From NCBI GenBank assembly GCA_023663505.1, contig JAMPHH010000034.1, forward strand, positions 1 to 32,281: a stretch of DNA of 32,281 nucleotides, given 5' to 3'. Positions within the stretch are counted from its first letter, which is position 1; each line of letters begins with the position of its first letter. The notes beneath the pieces were generated by a model that was not told the origin of the DNA, ran no database searches, and saw only the letters and a list, made by a program, of their open reading frames with translations. Below are positions 21,376-30,185 of the stretch, piece by piece. Position numbers and translations under genes: made by a program. This DNA is from Muribaculum sp. (GTDB lineage: Bacteria > Bacillota > Clostridia > Lachnospirales > Lachnospiraceae).

Positions 21376-22536
21376 TTGCCGGAAAAAGAAAATTTCAAAG
21401 GATTAAGTGGTACAGATGCTATAACAGGTGCGAGCAATTTTGATATATGCGAATACATGATTCTTAAGTTGATAGAAAAGGCAATCAATAAAAAAGTATC
21501 TATCGCAATGCTTTGTAAAACCTCGGTTGCCAGAAATGTGTTACTTGAGCTTGATAGGAATGATACAGCTGTCGATACGGTTAAAATTTTTAATTTTAAT
21601 TCAGCAAGGATTTTTGGTATCAGTGCATCAGCATGTTTACTTTATATTAAACTGTCTACTACTAATTCAAAATGTCATGAGTGTGATGTATATGAAATCG
21701 ATAATCCTGATATTGTTATAGGAAAGATTATCTTTAAAAATGGGAAATTGAGTAACTCAAATGAAGGGGTTATTGATTTAGATGGTGAATGTGGTATAGA
21801 GTGGAGACAGGGAGTTAAACATGATTGTGCAGGTGTAATGGAGCTTGAAAAGAAAAGTGAGCATTGCTATAAAAACAAAAATAAGGAAGAAATAGAATTA
21901 GAAGATACTTTAATTTTTCCGTTAATGAAAAGCAGTTCATTTAAGAAGCCTATTATTAATTCAGGCTTTAAAAATTATGTGATTGTTACACAGAAAAAAG
22001 CACGAGAAGAAACTAATTATATTGAGAAATTAGCGCCAAAGACTTGGAAATATTTATGTGATAGAAAAGACGCTTTTGATTCCAGAAAGAGTAGTATATA
22101 CAAGGGAGCGCCTGCATTTAGCATGTTTGGTGTCGGTGATTATTCGTATGCGGATTATAAGGTTGGTATTTCAGGTTTTTACAAGAAACCCTTATTTGCT
22201 CTTTTGTATAACGAGGAAAGAGTTGACCAACCTATCATGGTAGATGATACTTCATATTTCTTATCATTTGATAATTATTCGGACGCATATACATGTATGC
22301 TTATGTTAAATTGTGCAAAGGTTCAAGATTTTTTGCTTAGTATTTCATTTCAAGATGCAAAACGACCATATACTAAAAAAGTTCTTCAAAGACTTGATTT
22401 CAATAAATGCATTCAAAATATTGCATATGAAGAATTGGCAAATGCAGAAAAAGAACTGGGATTACCGAAGATTATAACAACTGAGATGTATTCATCATTT
22501 GCAAATTACATAATAGGATTGAAAAATGCAGGATAG
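21376..22536 (+). pseudogene. N6-adenine DNA methyltransferase, C-terminal fragment
   Basis: 386 residues in the same phase as 20911-21285. LPEKENFKGLSGTDAITGASNFDICEYM is the segment expected just after NPPW in this methyltransferase group; the rest covers the end of the catalytic domain (SIAMLCKTSVARNVL) and the target-recognition part. The listed start is a TTG created at the element border; no ribosome binding site precedes it, so independent translation is unlikely. Apart from the insertion the frame is undamaged, suggesting the event is recent. Complementation by the two halves is conceivable but unsupported. Confidence 0.75.
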
Positions 22537-22603
22537 AGAACGGATTTGTTTTTGGTTTGTCACATATCGTTATATAAAAATATGTAGGAAATGGGGCTTG
22601 CGG

Positions 22604-22651
22604 GTGTATCTGCATGAGGACAGGGAACAATTCGCAGATGTTGTAAGTTAA
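22604..22651 (+). pseudogene. Possible remnant of an AbiEii-type toxin gene start
   Basis: GTG 22604 reads VYLHEDREQFADVVS then TAA. YLHEDREQF-type starts are familiar from AbiEii/AbiGii nucleotidyltransferase toxins (from memory). Only 15 codons survive, so the call is weak. The bases between 22537 and 22685 otherwise hold nothing I can support. Confidence 0.22.
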
Positions 22652-22685
22652 TGTGTTTGGACAAAAGACCAGATAAGCAATATTG

Positions 22686-23036
22686 TTATTCGCTATGAGC
22701 GTTTAAAAGCGTATATAGCCCTTCAACAAATTCCAAATCCACATTTTCTACTCTGCACTCCAGCTCGTAAAGCGCCATATCCTGCTGCTGCTCAATACCT
22801 GCATCAAAGCCGTATACCTCACGGAATCTGTAAGTAAAATGTGAATGCCAATAATACTTACTATATGCGAGTGTTTCTAACGATACTTTTTCTGTGCTCA
22901 TAATCTTATCTTCGCATTCTTCCAAAAAAGTAAGGTAATTATAAAGAGTATTCAATTGATTATCAGAATACATATCCTTATCTACATAACTCAGCTCCTT
23001 CATCATTTGTTCAATATTACTTTTTATTATTTCCAT
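22686..23036 (-). CDS. Hypothetical protein, 116 residues
   Basis: An acidic, mostly helical, soluble protein (MEIIKSNIEQMMKELSYVDKD ... LECRVENVDLEFVEGLYTLLN). No motif that I recognise. GGGGTGAG precedes the ATG at 23036 at a reasonable distance. It runs leftward against the restriction-modification remnant. Its AT-rich composition matches the accessory stretch rather than the GC-richer genes to its right. Confidence 0.6.
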   Translation of the reverse strand: MEIIKSNIEQMMKELSYVDKDMYSDNQLNTLYNYLTFLEECEDKIMSTEKVSLETLAYSKYYWHSHFTYRFREVYGFDAGIEQQQDMALYELECRVENVDLEFVEGLYTLLNAHSE

Positions 23037-23143
23037 GATCTCACCCCAAACCTAAGGATACATAACGACTTGTTGAATAATCTTATGCAAATATTCTATC
23101 ACAACCACCCCCGCAATTCCACCAAATTTTGCACCAATACCGA

Positions 23144-23208
23144 GGCGGGAGAGGACTGGGAGGGTTTTTGCAGCCCGCCCGCAAAAACCCTCCCAGTCCT
23201 CTCCCGCC
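23144..23208. repeat. Large extragenic hairpin related to the MITE core
   Basis: A perfect 28-bp stem (23144-23171 with 23181-23208) and a 9-base loop. The arm GGCGGGAGAGGACTGGGAGG resembles the core arm GGCGGGAGATGACTGGGAGT of the elements at 10161 and 12975, but the TGTAAC ends are absent. TGCACCAAT occurs on both sides (23130-23138 and 23218-23226), possibly a target duplication. It lies between the divergent 22686 and 23443 genes. Confidence 0.85.
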
Positions 23209-23292
23209 GACACATTCTGCACCAATTAGAACTCTGAATGTTTTTAACACAAGTCATATATAAGTAAGCATCAAACCAAGCTGTACAGACAG

Positions 23293-23320
23293 TTGACATT
23301 TAGCGAAAATATGTTATTAT
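23293..23320 (+). promoter_or_regulatory. Promoter for the SLC13/ArsB-type transporter
   Basis: TTGACA (23293-23298), 16 bases, TATTAT (23315-23320), with TGT just before the -10 (extended). The leader of about 115 bases contains a six-codon frame (ATG 23333, MKSNTK) of unknown relevance. Confidence 0.72.
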
Positions 23321-23442
23321 ATGGCGGGTGTTATGAAAAGCAATACGAAATGAGTTGAGAACTTATTTTGTGCGCAACATCACCAAAGTATATCGAAAGG
23401 CTGAGCTGTAACGAGATGTGACAGAGGACGGAGGAGGCGGCA

Positions 23443-24708
23443 ATGCTGCAGAGGATAAAGGAATTCGTACAAAAAGAGGTTGTGCTGTGCGCGGCGTTTC
23501 TGTTGGCGGGAATTTCCGCTTTGGTGGTGCGTCCTGACAGCACGTACATAGATTATATTGATTTTCGCACCTTGGGGATTTTATTTTGCCTCATGTGCGT
23601 GATGGCAGGGCTGCAGAAAATCGGCGTGTTTCAATATGTGGCGGAGAAGCTTCTATCCTTTGTCCACGGCAGCACACAGATTATTCTGCTGTTGGTGCTG
23701 CTGTGCTTTTTCTTTAGTATGCTGATCACCAATGATGTGGCGCTCATTACCTTCGTGCCCTTCACGTTTACGGTGGGCAGGCTTCTCGGGAGGGAGAGGT
23801 ATCAGACTATGGTGTTGCCGGTAGTGGTGATGCAGACTATTGCCGCCAATCTGGGAAGTATGCTGACGCCTGTGGGCAATCCGCAGAACCTCTATCTCTA
23901 TGGGTTGTCCGGCATGGGGACAGGGGAATTCCTTCTGCTGATGCTTCCCTATGCGTTATTTTCGCTACTGCTGCTGATAGGGTGCTGTGTGCTGTTCGGA
24001 AAATATTTGGGGAGGAGATATCCGGAGGATAGTGCCTGCCGAACAGGGGAGACATTGGAGTCAGAGGATAGTGCCTGTCGGAAGGGGGAGACGTTGCATT
24101 CGGAAGATAGTGCCTGTCAAAAGGAAAGACTGCAGCCACAGGCGGTTACAATATCCGCCTCGAAATATTTCCTCATTATATATCTAGTGTTATTTATTCT
24201 GGGTATGTTGACCGTGGCTCGCATCGTGCCGTTATTATTGACTCTGGCAGCAGTAGTGATCGCAGTGTTGCTGATGGACAGACAGGTGTTTCTCCGCGTG
24301 GACTACTGTCTGCTGCTGACCTTTGTGGGATTTTTCATCTTTATCGGCAATATGGGGCGGCTGCCTGCCTTTGCAGGTCTGCTGCAGGGCTTGGTGGAGG
24401 GCAACGAGGTCTGGGTCTCGATTCTTGCCAGTCAGTGTATCAGCAATGTGCCCGCCGCGCTTTTGCTGTCGGGCTTTACGAGTAATATCTCAGGCTTGAT
24501 CGTGGGGACGAATCTGGGTGGTTTGGGAACCCTGATTGCTTCCATGGCAAGTCTGATTTCCTATAAATATGTTGCGGCGGAGGTGAAGGAAAGCGGGATT
24601 GCGGGCGGAAAGGGCAAATACTTCCGATATTTCACCATGGCAAATATTTGTTTTTTGGCGCTGTTAGTGATACTATATATGTGTATGTGCGTCGGGGTGT
24701 ATGAATGA
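23443..24708 (+). CDS. SLC13/ArsB-superfamily (ion transporter) membrane permease
   Basis: 421 residues, about ten membrane helices. The signature of the DASS/ArsB/NhaD group is visible: SMLITNDVALITFVPFTF, then NLGSMLTPVGNPQNLYLYG, mirrored in the second half by SQCISNVPAALLLSGFT and VGTNLGGLGTLIASMAS, the two helix-break clamp regions. Likely substrates are dicarboxylates, citrate or another anion; sequence does not decide. The central cytoplasmic loop (residues 195-230) contains three 13-residue near-repeats beginning EDSAC, encoded by 39-bp repeats. GGAGGAGG precedes the ATG. The downstream lipoprotein gene starts 47 bases later and may be co-transcribed. Confidence 0.85.
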   Translation: MLQRIKEFVQKEVVLCAAFLLAGISALVVRPDSTYIDYIDFRTLGILFCLMCVMAGLQKIGVFQYVAEKLLSFVHGSTQIILLLVLLCFFFSMLITNDVALITFVPFTFTVGRLLGRERYQTMVLPVVVMQTIAANLGSMLTPVGNPQNLYLYGLSGMGTGEFLLLMLPYALFSLLLLIGCCVLFGKYLGRRYPEDSACRTGETLESEDSACRKGETLHSEDSACQKERLQPQAVTISASKYFLIIYLVLFILGMLTVARIVPLLLTLAAVVIAVLLMDRQVFLRVDYCLLLTFVGFFIFIGNMGRLPAFAGLLQGLVEGNEVWVSILASQCISNVPAALLLSGFTSNISGLIVGTNLGGLGTLIASMASLISYKYVAAEVKESGIAGGKGKYFRYFTMANICFLALLVILYMCMCVGVYE

Positions 24709-24755
24709 GATTTTTTGGGTGAAGGAGACAAAGGAATCAGGGAGGGGTATGGAAA

Positions 24756-27170
24756 ATGATAATAACGAATGTGAAAAATAATCATCGAAAGAATGCAATA
24801 ACAGTCGTTATGATAGCGCTTGTTTTACTTCTAAGTGCCTGCGGGAAGCGGGGAGATTCCTCGACGACAGAATACGTCAATAACGGTAAAGCGCAGGAGG
24901 TTCAATATGTCTATACTCCTGAATATGTGGAGCTTGTCGGCGCGGAGGCTGCCACGATGAGCAGCTCCAGAATCATAGGTGATTATCTTTATTATACCAA
25001 GACAGAATCGGAGAAGGATACATCTGCGGAGACGGAAAAGGCTCCCTCTACGGAGGAGAATACATCTGCGGAGATGAAGAATCCTCCCTCTGCGGAGAAG
25101 GACACGTCCGCGGAGAAGGATACGTCTGTGGAGACGAAGAATCCTTCCCCTGCTGAGGAGGACTTGCCTGCGGTCAGGCGATTTTTGTGCGAATACTCCC
25201 TGACAGACCAGAGGGAAACAAGGAAAATGCTGCTTAGTGAGGAAGGCGGTTATACTTATGATATTCGGGTGGGGCAGGACGGAAGGGTATATGTGTCCGA
25301 CTATTCCAACTCGGATTCTTATGGAAAGCTTCTTGTGTTTGACGAGCAGGGAGGGCTCCAGATGCAGGTTGATTTTAAGGAATGGGGTGCGAGATTCGCC
25401 GAAATGTTTGCCGTGGATTCCCAAGGCAGGCTTTATATTGTGGGGACAAATGAAACCCTCGCCTTGGTGAACGCGGACGGAGCTCTCTACGGGGTCGTAG
25501 AGCTCAGGGATTATTTTGTGCATGGTATTGGCGAGGGAAAGGACGGAAAAGTATATATAAATTACAGTAACGGACAGGCTATTTCAGATGACCCTTTATT
25601 AGCCGAGGTATCCTTTGAGGAAAAGAAAATATCTGAAAAGGCTTACCATAATTATCTTTCGAGCTTTTCCTTCAATATACAGTCAGGCGGAGATTATGAT
25701 TTTCTGGTAAACGACGGAAGCGGTCTATACGGCTATCAATTAGAGTCCGAATCCGCAGAAAAGCTTATAAGCTGGGTTGACTGCGGAATCAGTGTCAATC
25801 CCTATGGAGCTTTCGCCTGTGCGGAGGACGGGACGATCAGGGTTCTCACCAGATGCGGACTGGGCAGGGAATCCGCGGAAATGGCAATCCTTACAAGGAC
25901 AGACGCCTCTACGCTCCCCGAGAAAACAGAGCTTGTACTGGGAGCCTTGAATACAAGTCAGGATTTGGAAAGGGCTGTGGTGGCATTTAACAGACAGAGC
26001 GACACCTGTCATATCACCATTAAAAATTATACAGATGGCGGAGATGTGTATATTGATACGGAGGAGGCGCTGCAGAATATCAATATAGATATTATCTCAC
26101 AGGATAAATGTCCTGATATTTTTAATTTAACGGATTTTAATGTAGAGGCATTGGCAGGAAACGGGGTGTTTGAGGATCTGAACCCTTATTTTGCACAAAG
26201 CACGGTGGTGAAGAAGGAGGATTTTCTGGAAAATGTAGTTGACAATTATACCTATAACGGCGTTTTGACGGCGGTGCCCGTCACGGTTACGCTTACAACT
26301 CTGATGGGCAGGTCGGACATCGTGGGAGAGAGAATAGGCTGGAGCTTTGAGGAAATGGTAGAAGTGATAGATAACAATCCCGATATACAGCCTGCGATAC
26401 CTGCATATAACCAATCTGTATTGCGCACCTGCCTTAGGTTCGGTTATAGGGATTTCATTGATTGGGAAAATGACAAGGCGGAGTTTGACTGTGAGAGATT
26501 TAAGAATATGCTTATATTTGCAGGCAGATATCCCTCTCCTAGTAGTGGTGTTGAATATTATGGAAGCGGTATTGCACAAATGAGAGAGGGAGAGCTGCTG
26601 TATACTTTGGCGTCAATCTCCGCTTTTCAGGATATTCAGGTGATGGATTATGTGTATGGCGGGGTGACGTTTATCGGATATCCCACGGCGGACGGAAGTA
26701 ACGGCTGTTGTCTTTATACTAACAATGCCTGTGCGATTGCCGCAAAAAGCAGGCACAAGGAGGAGGCGTGGGAGTTTATTGAATTCCTGCTAAACAGCGA
26801 AATGGACGAATGGTCGGAAAACGGGTTTCCCTGCAATAAAGATGATTTGATGAGCAAAATCACTGCCGTGGAATACCTGAGGGATTCTAACGGGGATATT
26901 TATTTAGATTCAGATGGAAAGCCGAGTCTAAAATACAGCCATGTTATATATGAAGGGCAAAGCTACGAGTATCATGATGTCACGGAGGAGGAGGCTGCCT
27001 TGGTGCTCTCCCTGTTGGAAACGGCACAGTTTGATGCCTCGAATGATTCTGTAATCTCCAGAATTATCTATGATGAGGCGGAAAGCTTTTTCCAAAATCA
27101 GAAGACGGTTGACGAGGTGGCGGCTCTAATCCAGAACCGCGTACAGCTCTATCTGGACGAGAATTGGTAA
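24756..27170 (+). CDS. Large lipoprotein with propeller-like and extracellular solute-binding domains
   Basis: 804 residues. The signal peptide ends in LLLSAC (Cys29 lipidated). Residues about 86-140 are a low-complexity, Glu/Lys/Pro/Ser-rich tract with repeated EKDTSAE units. Residues about 145-385 read as a sensor-like beta-propeller (RVGQDGRVYVSDYSN, FAVDSQGRLYIVG, GEGKDGKVYINYS). Residues about 390-760 match family 1 solute-binding proteins (PDIFNLTDFNVEALAGNGVFEDLNPYF; SGIAQMREGELLYTL; NACAIAAKSRHKEEAWEFIEFLL). No ABC permease or ATPase is adjacent, so it may act as a sensor or with a remote transporter. GGAGGGG lies 8 bases before ATG 24756; an ATG at 24749 is out of frame. Confidence 0.82.
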   Translation: MIITNVKNNHRKNAITVVMIALVLLLSACGKRGDSSTTEYVNNGKAQEVQYVYTPEYVELVGAEAATMSSSRIIGDYLYYTKTESEKDTSAETEKAPSTEENTSAEMKNPPSAEKDTSAEKDTSVETKNPSPAEEDLPAVRRFLCEYSLTDQRETRKMLLSEEGGYTYDIRVGQDGRVYVSDYSNSDSYGKLLVFDEQGGLQMQVDFKEWGARFAEMFAVDSQGRLYIVGTNETLALVNADGALYGVVELRDYFVHGIGEGKDGKVYINYSNGQAISDDPLLAEVSFEEKKISEKAYHNYLSSFSFNIQSGGDYDFLVNDGSGLYGYQLESESAEKLISWVDCGISVNPYGAFACAEDGTIRVLTRCGLGRESAEMAILTRTDASTLPEKTELVLGALNTSQDLERAVVAFNRQSDTCHITIKNYTDGGDVYIDTEEALQNINIDIISQDKCPDIFNLTDFNVEALAGNGVFEDLNPYFAQSTVVKKEDFLENVVDNYTYNGVLTAVPVTVTLTTLMGRSDIVGERIGWSFEEMVEVIDNNPDIQPAIPAYNQSVLRTCLRFGYRDFIDWENDKAEFDCERFKNMLIFAGRYPSPSSGVEYYGSGIAQMREGELLYTLASISAFQDIQVMDYVYGGVTFIGYPTADGSNGCCLYTNNACAIAAKSRHKEEAWEFIEFLLNSEMDEWSENGFPCNKDDLMSKITAVEYLRDSNGDIYLDSDGKPSLKYSHVIYEGQSYEYHDVTEEEAALVLSLLETAQFDASNDSVISRIIYDEAESFFQNQKTVDEVAALIQNRVQLYLDENW

Positions 27171-27584
27171 TTGGTTGCACGCAAACACAAATCTCGTTTT
27201 TTGTTCTACAACAAAGGAAGTTTGTGTAATGTTGGATTTATGCAACAGCTTTCCAAGTAGTAATCCTTTGAATGCGGAAGAAAATTGATTTTGGGTATTT
27301 TCATTTTGATCCATTTGGTATATCATAAGATTAGCATCTCATCTTTGTGTGATTTTGTTTTTTTCTAAATTCTATTATACCAAAGATTTGGTGCTATTTT
27401 AATATTGATGTGCTATTTATGAGGCTTTTTATACTTGAATTTCAAGTGATTGTACCAGTTATATTGGCAGGAAAATTGAGATAATAATATTAAGAATGAA
27501 GTATAGGGAAAAGTTTTTAGTGATGCGAAATTTGGCTGATTTGGAAAATAGATAAATATAAAATAGTACAAAGGAGGACTTGAC
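27171..27584. other. AT-rich intergenic stretch at the border of the defence-like cluster
   Basis: 414 bases without a supportable gene. Base composition drops sharply here compared with the lipoprotein gene. A small dyad ACTTGA-ATT-TCAAGT (27433-27447) could be an operator. I see no clear terminator, tRNA, or attachment repeat, and only poor promoter matches before the AIPR gene (AAAGGAGGACTTGAC is a good ribosome binding site). Confidence 0.6.
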
Positions 27585-29345
27585 ATGGAGGAGTATACAA
27601 AAATTAAGACAATGTGCGAGGCAATAGGAATTGCAAAAGGAAAACAAGTAAACGAGTATTTATTTACTTTGGACGCAGTAGATTTGTTTTATTACAAAAG
27701 AAATATTGGACAGATTGATATTAAAGCAGGTTTTACAGATGGTGCAAATGATGGTGGTATTGATTATATATATTCAGATGGCGATACAATGTATTTGATA
27801 CAGGGAAAGTCTTCTGAGAGTTTATGTATTGAAGATATTGAGAATGTTTTTATAAAGATTATAAAAACTATCAATATGTTTGAAGACAAAGAAACTGGAC
27901 AATTTTCAGATGTTCTTAAAATGGCATATCAAAACGCTTATGATGATCTCACAGATGAAAAGAACATAGAACTTGTACTTTTTACAAAAACGGAATTGAG
28001 TGAGCGGGATAGAGATAAAATAAAAGATTTTTCACAAAAAGAGTTGGTAGGCGGATATAAAATTTCCGTATATGATCAAGGCGACATAAAACTACGTAAT
28101 GCAATTATTAATACGAATTCTGATTTGATAAATGAAAGTAAAATTAAAATTAAGTTAAATGGGACAGGCAAAAATGATTTGCTCACTTATGGAGATAATG
28201 GTATCATTGTAAATGTTATGGCTTCTTCTGTCAAAAATTTGTATGAGAAATTTGGAAAGACAGGACTATTTAGTTATAATCTTAGAGAATATATAAGTCA
28301 AAAAGGAGTAGACGATGGAATAGAAACAACTATCAAGCAAGAAAAGGATAAATTTTGGTTTTATAACAATGGAATTACAATAGGATGTAGAGATTTTTCT
28401 AAAGATGGTGACTGTATTAAGCTTTATGGCTTTTCAATTATTAATGGAGCGCAAACTACCACAAAAATTGGAAAATCAAAGATAATAAGCGAAAAAAATG
28501 ATTTTGCGCTTGTTTGTAAAATTGTAAAAGCAGAAAAATCAGAAGACATTGATTCTGATTTTATTGCAAAAATATCTGAGGCATCAAATTCTCAAAAACC
28601 TGTTAGGCAGAGGGATTTAAAAGCTAATGCAAAAGAGCAAAAGATACTTCAAAATGAAAGTGCTAACAACAAATATCCACTTGCAATTGAAATTAAAAGG
28701 GGGGTCAAGCCTAAGAATGAAAAGAAAGTTGAAAAATGGCAAAGAGTAACCAATGAATATATTGGTCAGCTGATTTATGCTTGTATATTGCAGAATCCAG
28801 GACCAGCAAGAAGCGGGAAAAATACAATGTTTTCTTCTGACAAAATATATAAGCAGGTATATAAAAGAAAACATGATTATAATACTTTGTATGATTTGGT
28901 ACGTATAGCCAATATATATGATGAGTTTGCAGAGGATTATACGGCTGCTTTAAATGAAGCTGAGCAAATAGCATTAGTTAAAAATGGTAAGTTGACAGTT
29001 ATGGCAATTGTCTTTTATTTATATAAAAAACAATGCGGAATAGTCGTGAATTATTTATCAGATACAGTTCATAAGGATAATGTGAGCGGCTTGTTGCTTA
29101 CAGATTATGCAGGTAATGATTTAGAGAAAAAGATAAAAGATCTTTTTAAACATATTATTCGTGATTTGAGAATGATATATAATTCTGAAAAGGACATTAT
29201 AAAGGTGACAAGTTATTCTAATTTTTTTAAAAACGTCACTAATTATGAGATTATTTGCAAGCATTTTGATGAAATTGATGATTACGACAAGGAAAAAATT
29301 AACACATATATGATGGTATTTGACAAGAAATACAAAAAGGATTAA
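27585..29345 (+). CDS. AIPR (abortive infection phage resistance) family protein
   Basis: 586 residues. The N-terminal domain has an Mrr-like PD-(D/E)xK pattern, NDGGIDYIY (Asp56, Asp60) followed by YLIQGKSS (Gln73, Lys75), suggesting a nuclease. The AIPR signatures follow: KFWFYNNGITIGC (256-268) and SIINGAQTT (284-292). AIPR proteins were linked to abortive infection in lactococci and often occur in defence islands. The length is usual for the family and the frame is intact. GGAGG lies 8 bases before ATG 27585. The next gene starts 90 bases downstream on the same strand; joint transcription is plausible. The gene is strongly AT-rich, pointing to horizontal acquisition. Confidence 0.88.
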   Translation: MEEYTKIKTMCEAIGIAKGKQVNEYLFTLDAVDLFYYKRNIGQIDIKAGFTDGANDGGIDYIYSDGDTMYLIQGKSSESLCIEDIENVFIKIIKTINMFEDKETGQFSDVLKMAYQNAYDDLTDEKNIELVLFTKTELSERDRDKIKDFSQKELVGGYKISVYDQGDIKLRNAIINTNSDLINESKIKIKLNGTGKNDLLTYGDNGIIVNVMASSVKNLYEKFGKTGLFSYNLREYISQKGVDDGIETTIKQEKDKFWFYNNGITIGCRDFSKDGDCIKLYGFSIINGAQTTTKIGKSKIISEKNDFALVCKIVKAEKSEDIDSDFIAKISEASNSQKPVRQRDLKANAKEQKILQNESANNKYPLAIEIKRGVKPKNEKKVEKWQRVTNEYIGQLIYACILQNPGPARSGKNTMFSSDKIYKQVYKRKHDYNTLYDLVRIANIYDEFAEDYTAALNEAEQIALVKNGKLTVMAIVFYLYKKQCGIVVNYLSDTVHKDNVSGLLLTDYAGNDLEKKIKDLFKHIIRDLRMIYNSEKDIIKVTSYSNFFKNVTNYEIICKHFDEIDDYDKEKINTYMMVFDKKYKKD

Positions 29346-29435
29346 ATATTTTATATAAAGACTGATTAGAGTTTTGTTATAGAAGAATTGTATACTCCAA
29401 TGCGGTATAATGCAATAATAAATGGCGGTGATTTT

Positions 29436-30185
29436 ATGAAGGATATTATAGAAATTTTTAATAGTTGTCCAGAGATAGGGCTCAAAAGCCGAACAAAAAC
29501 AGAAGGGAAAGAAATCGAACTAGTGCGAGAGTATATAGATTTTAGGAAAAATACATTTGAGCCAACTCCCGAGAAGAAAATGGCAATCTTTTTAGAACCA
29601 AAAGTAGGAGATGCGTTTCCCGATATTATCTTTATAGAGTATAATCCGCAGAACTATCAAAATTGGAATATATCTAGGAATTACCTTGAGAAAAAAGATC
29701 TTAAAATGCTATATCATATTTATTTAACTAATGGAATTCAGCTAGAGGGACTTGTTTCCCAATTAGGTGTTACATGGAAGGACGCAGGAGTGGCAATAGA
29801 AAAATTGTATGACGCAGGATTAATATATCGTCATAATGGGAAATGGCTTCTTTGTGATGTTAATAAAATGGTTGTGAGTAAACTTCAAGCGGTAGAAGCA
29901 AAGATAAATAAATGGGATGAGGTATTACAACAAAGTATAATAAATAAGAGCTTTGCTTCTGAAAGCTATGCACTTTTAGGGATTTCAAAACGACCTAAGA
30001 AAGAGATCGTTGATAAGTTTAGTCATTTTGGAATTGGATTATGTTATAAAGAGGGAAATTCGTTTAAAACTATAAAAAAAGCCAAGGCAGTTAACGGTCC
30101 ACTTAATTTCAATTCAATAATGTTTAATGAATGGATTGGTCGTATTTTACATAAAGGAGAGGAATTCGTATATGTTAATGGATGA
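29436..30185 (+). CDS. Winged-helix protein with possible nuclease-like N-terminus
   Basis: 249 residues from ATG 29436; an upstream in-frame TTG at 29388 is possible, and neither start has a strong ribosome binding site (GGCGGTG precedes 29436). Residues about 45-75 contain FLEPKVGDAFPDIIFIEYNP, a strand pattern like PD-(D/E)xK nucleases (Pro-Asp then Glu) but without an obvious catalytic Lys. Residues about 85-145 are a winged helix-turn-helix (KMLYHIYLTNGIQLEGLVSQLGVTWKDAGVAIEKLYDAGLIYR). The C-terminal half is unassigned. Its end overlaps the kinase start by 14 bp, so translation is coupled. It could regulate the cluster or recognise DNA; both are inference. Confidence 0.72.
   Translation: MKDIIEIFNSCPEIGLKSRTKTEGKEIELVREYIDFRKNTFEPTPEKKMAIFLEPKVGDAFPDIIFIEYNPQNYQNWNISRNYLEKKDLKMLYHIYLTNGIQLEGLVSQLGVTWKDAGVAIEKLYDAGLIYRHNGKWLLCDVNKMVVSKLQAVEAKINKWDEVLQQSIINKSFASESYALLGISKRPKKEIVDKFSHFGIGLCYKEGNSFKTIKKAKAVNGPLNFNSIMFNEWIGRILHKGEEFVYVNG

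Noticed and set aside
23321..23442. Riboswitch in the transporter leader
   Set aside because: The leader is long enough, but I see no recognisable riboswitch core or terminator/antiterminator pair.
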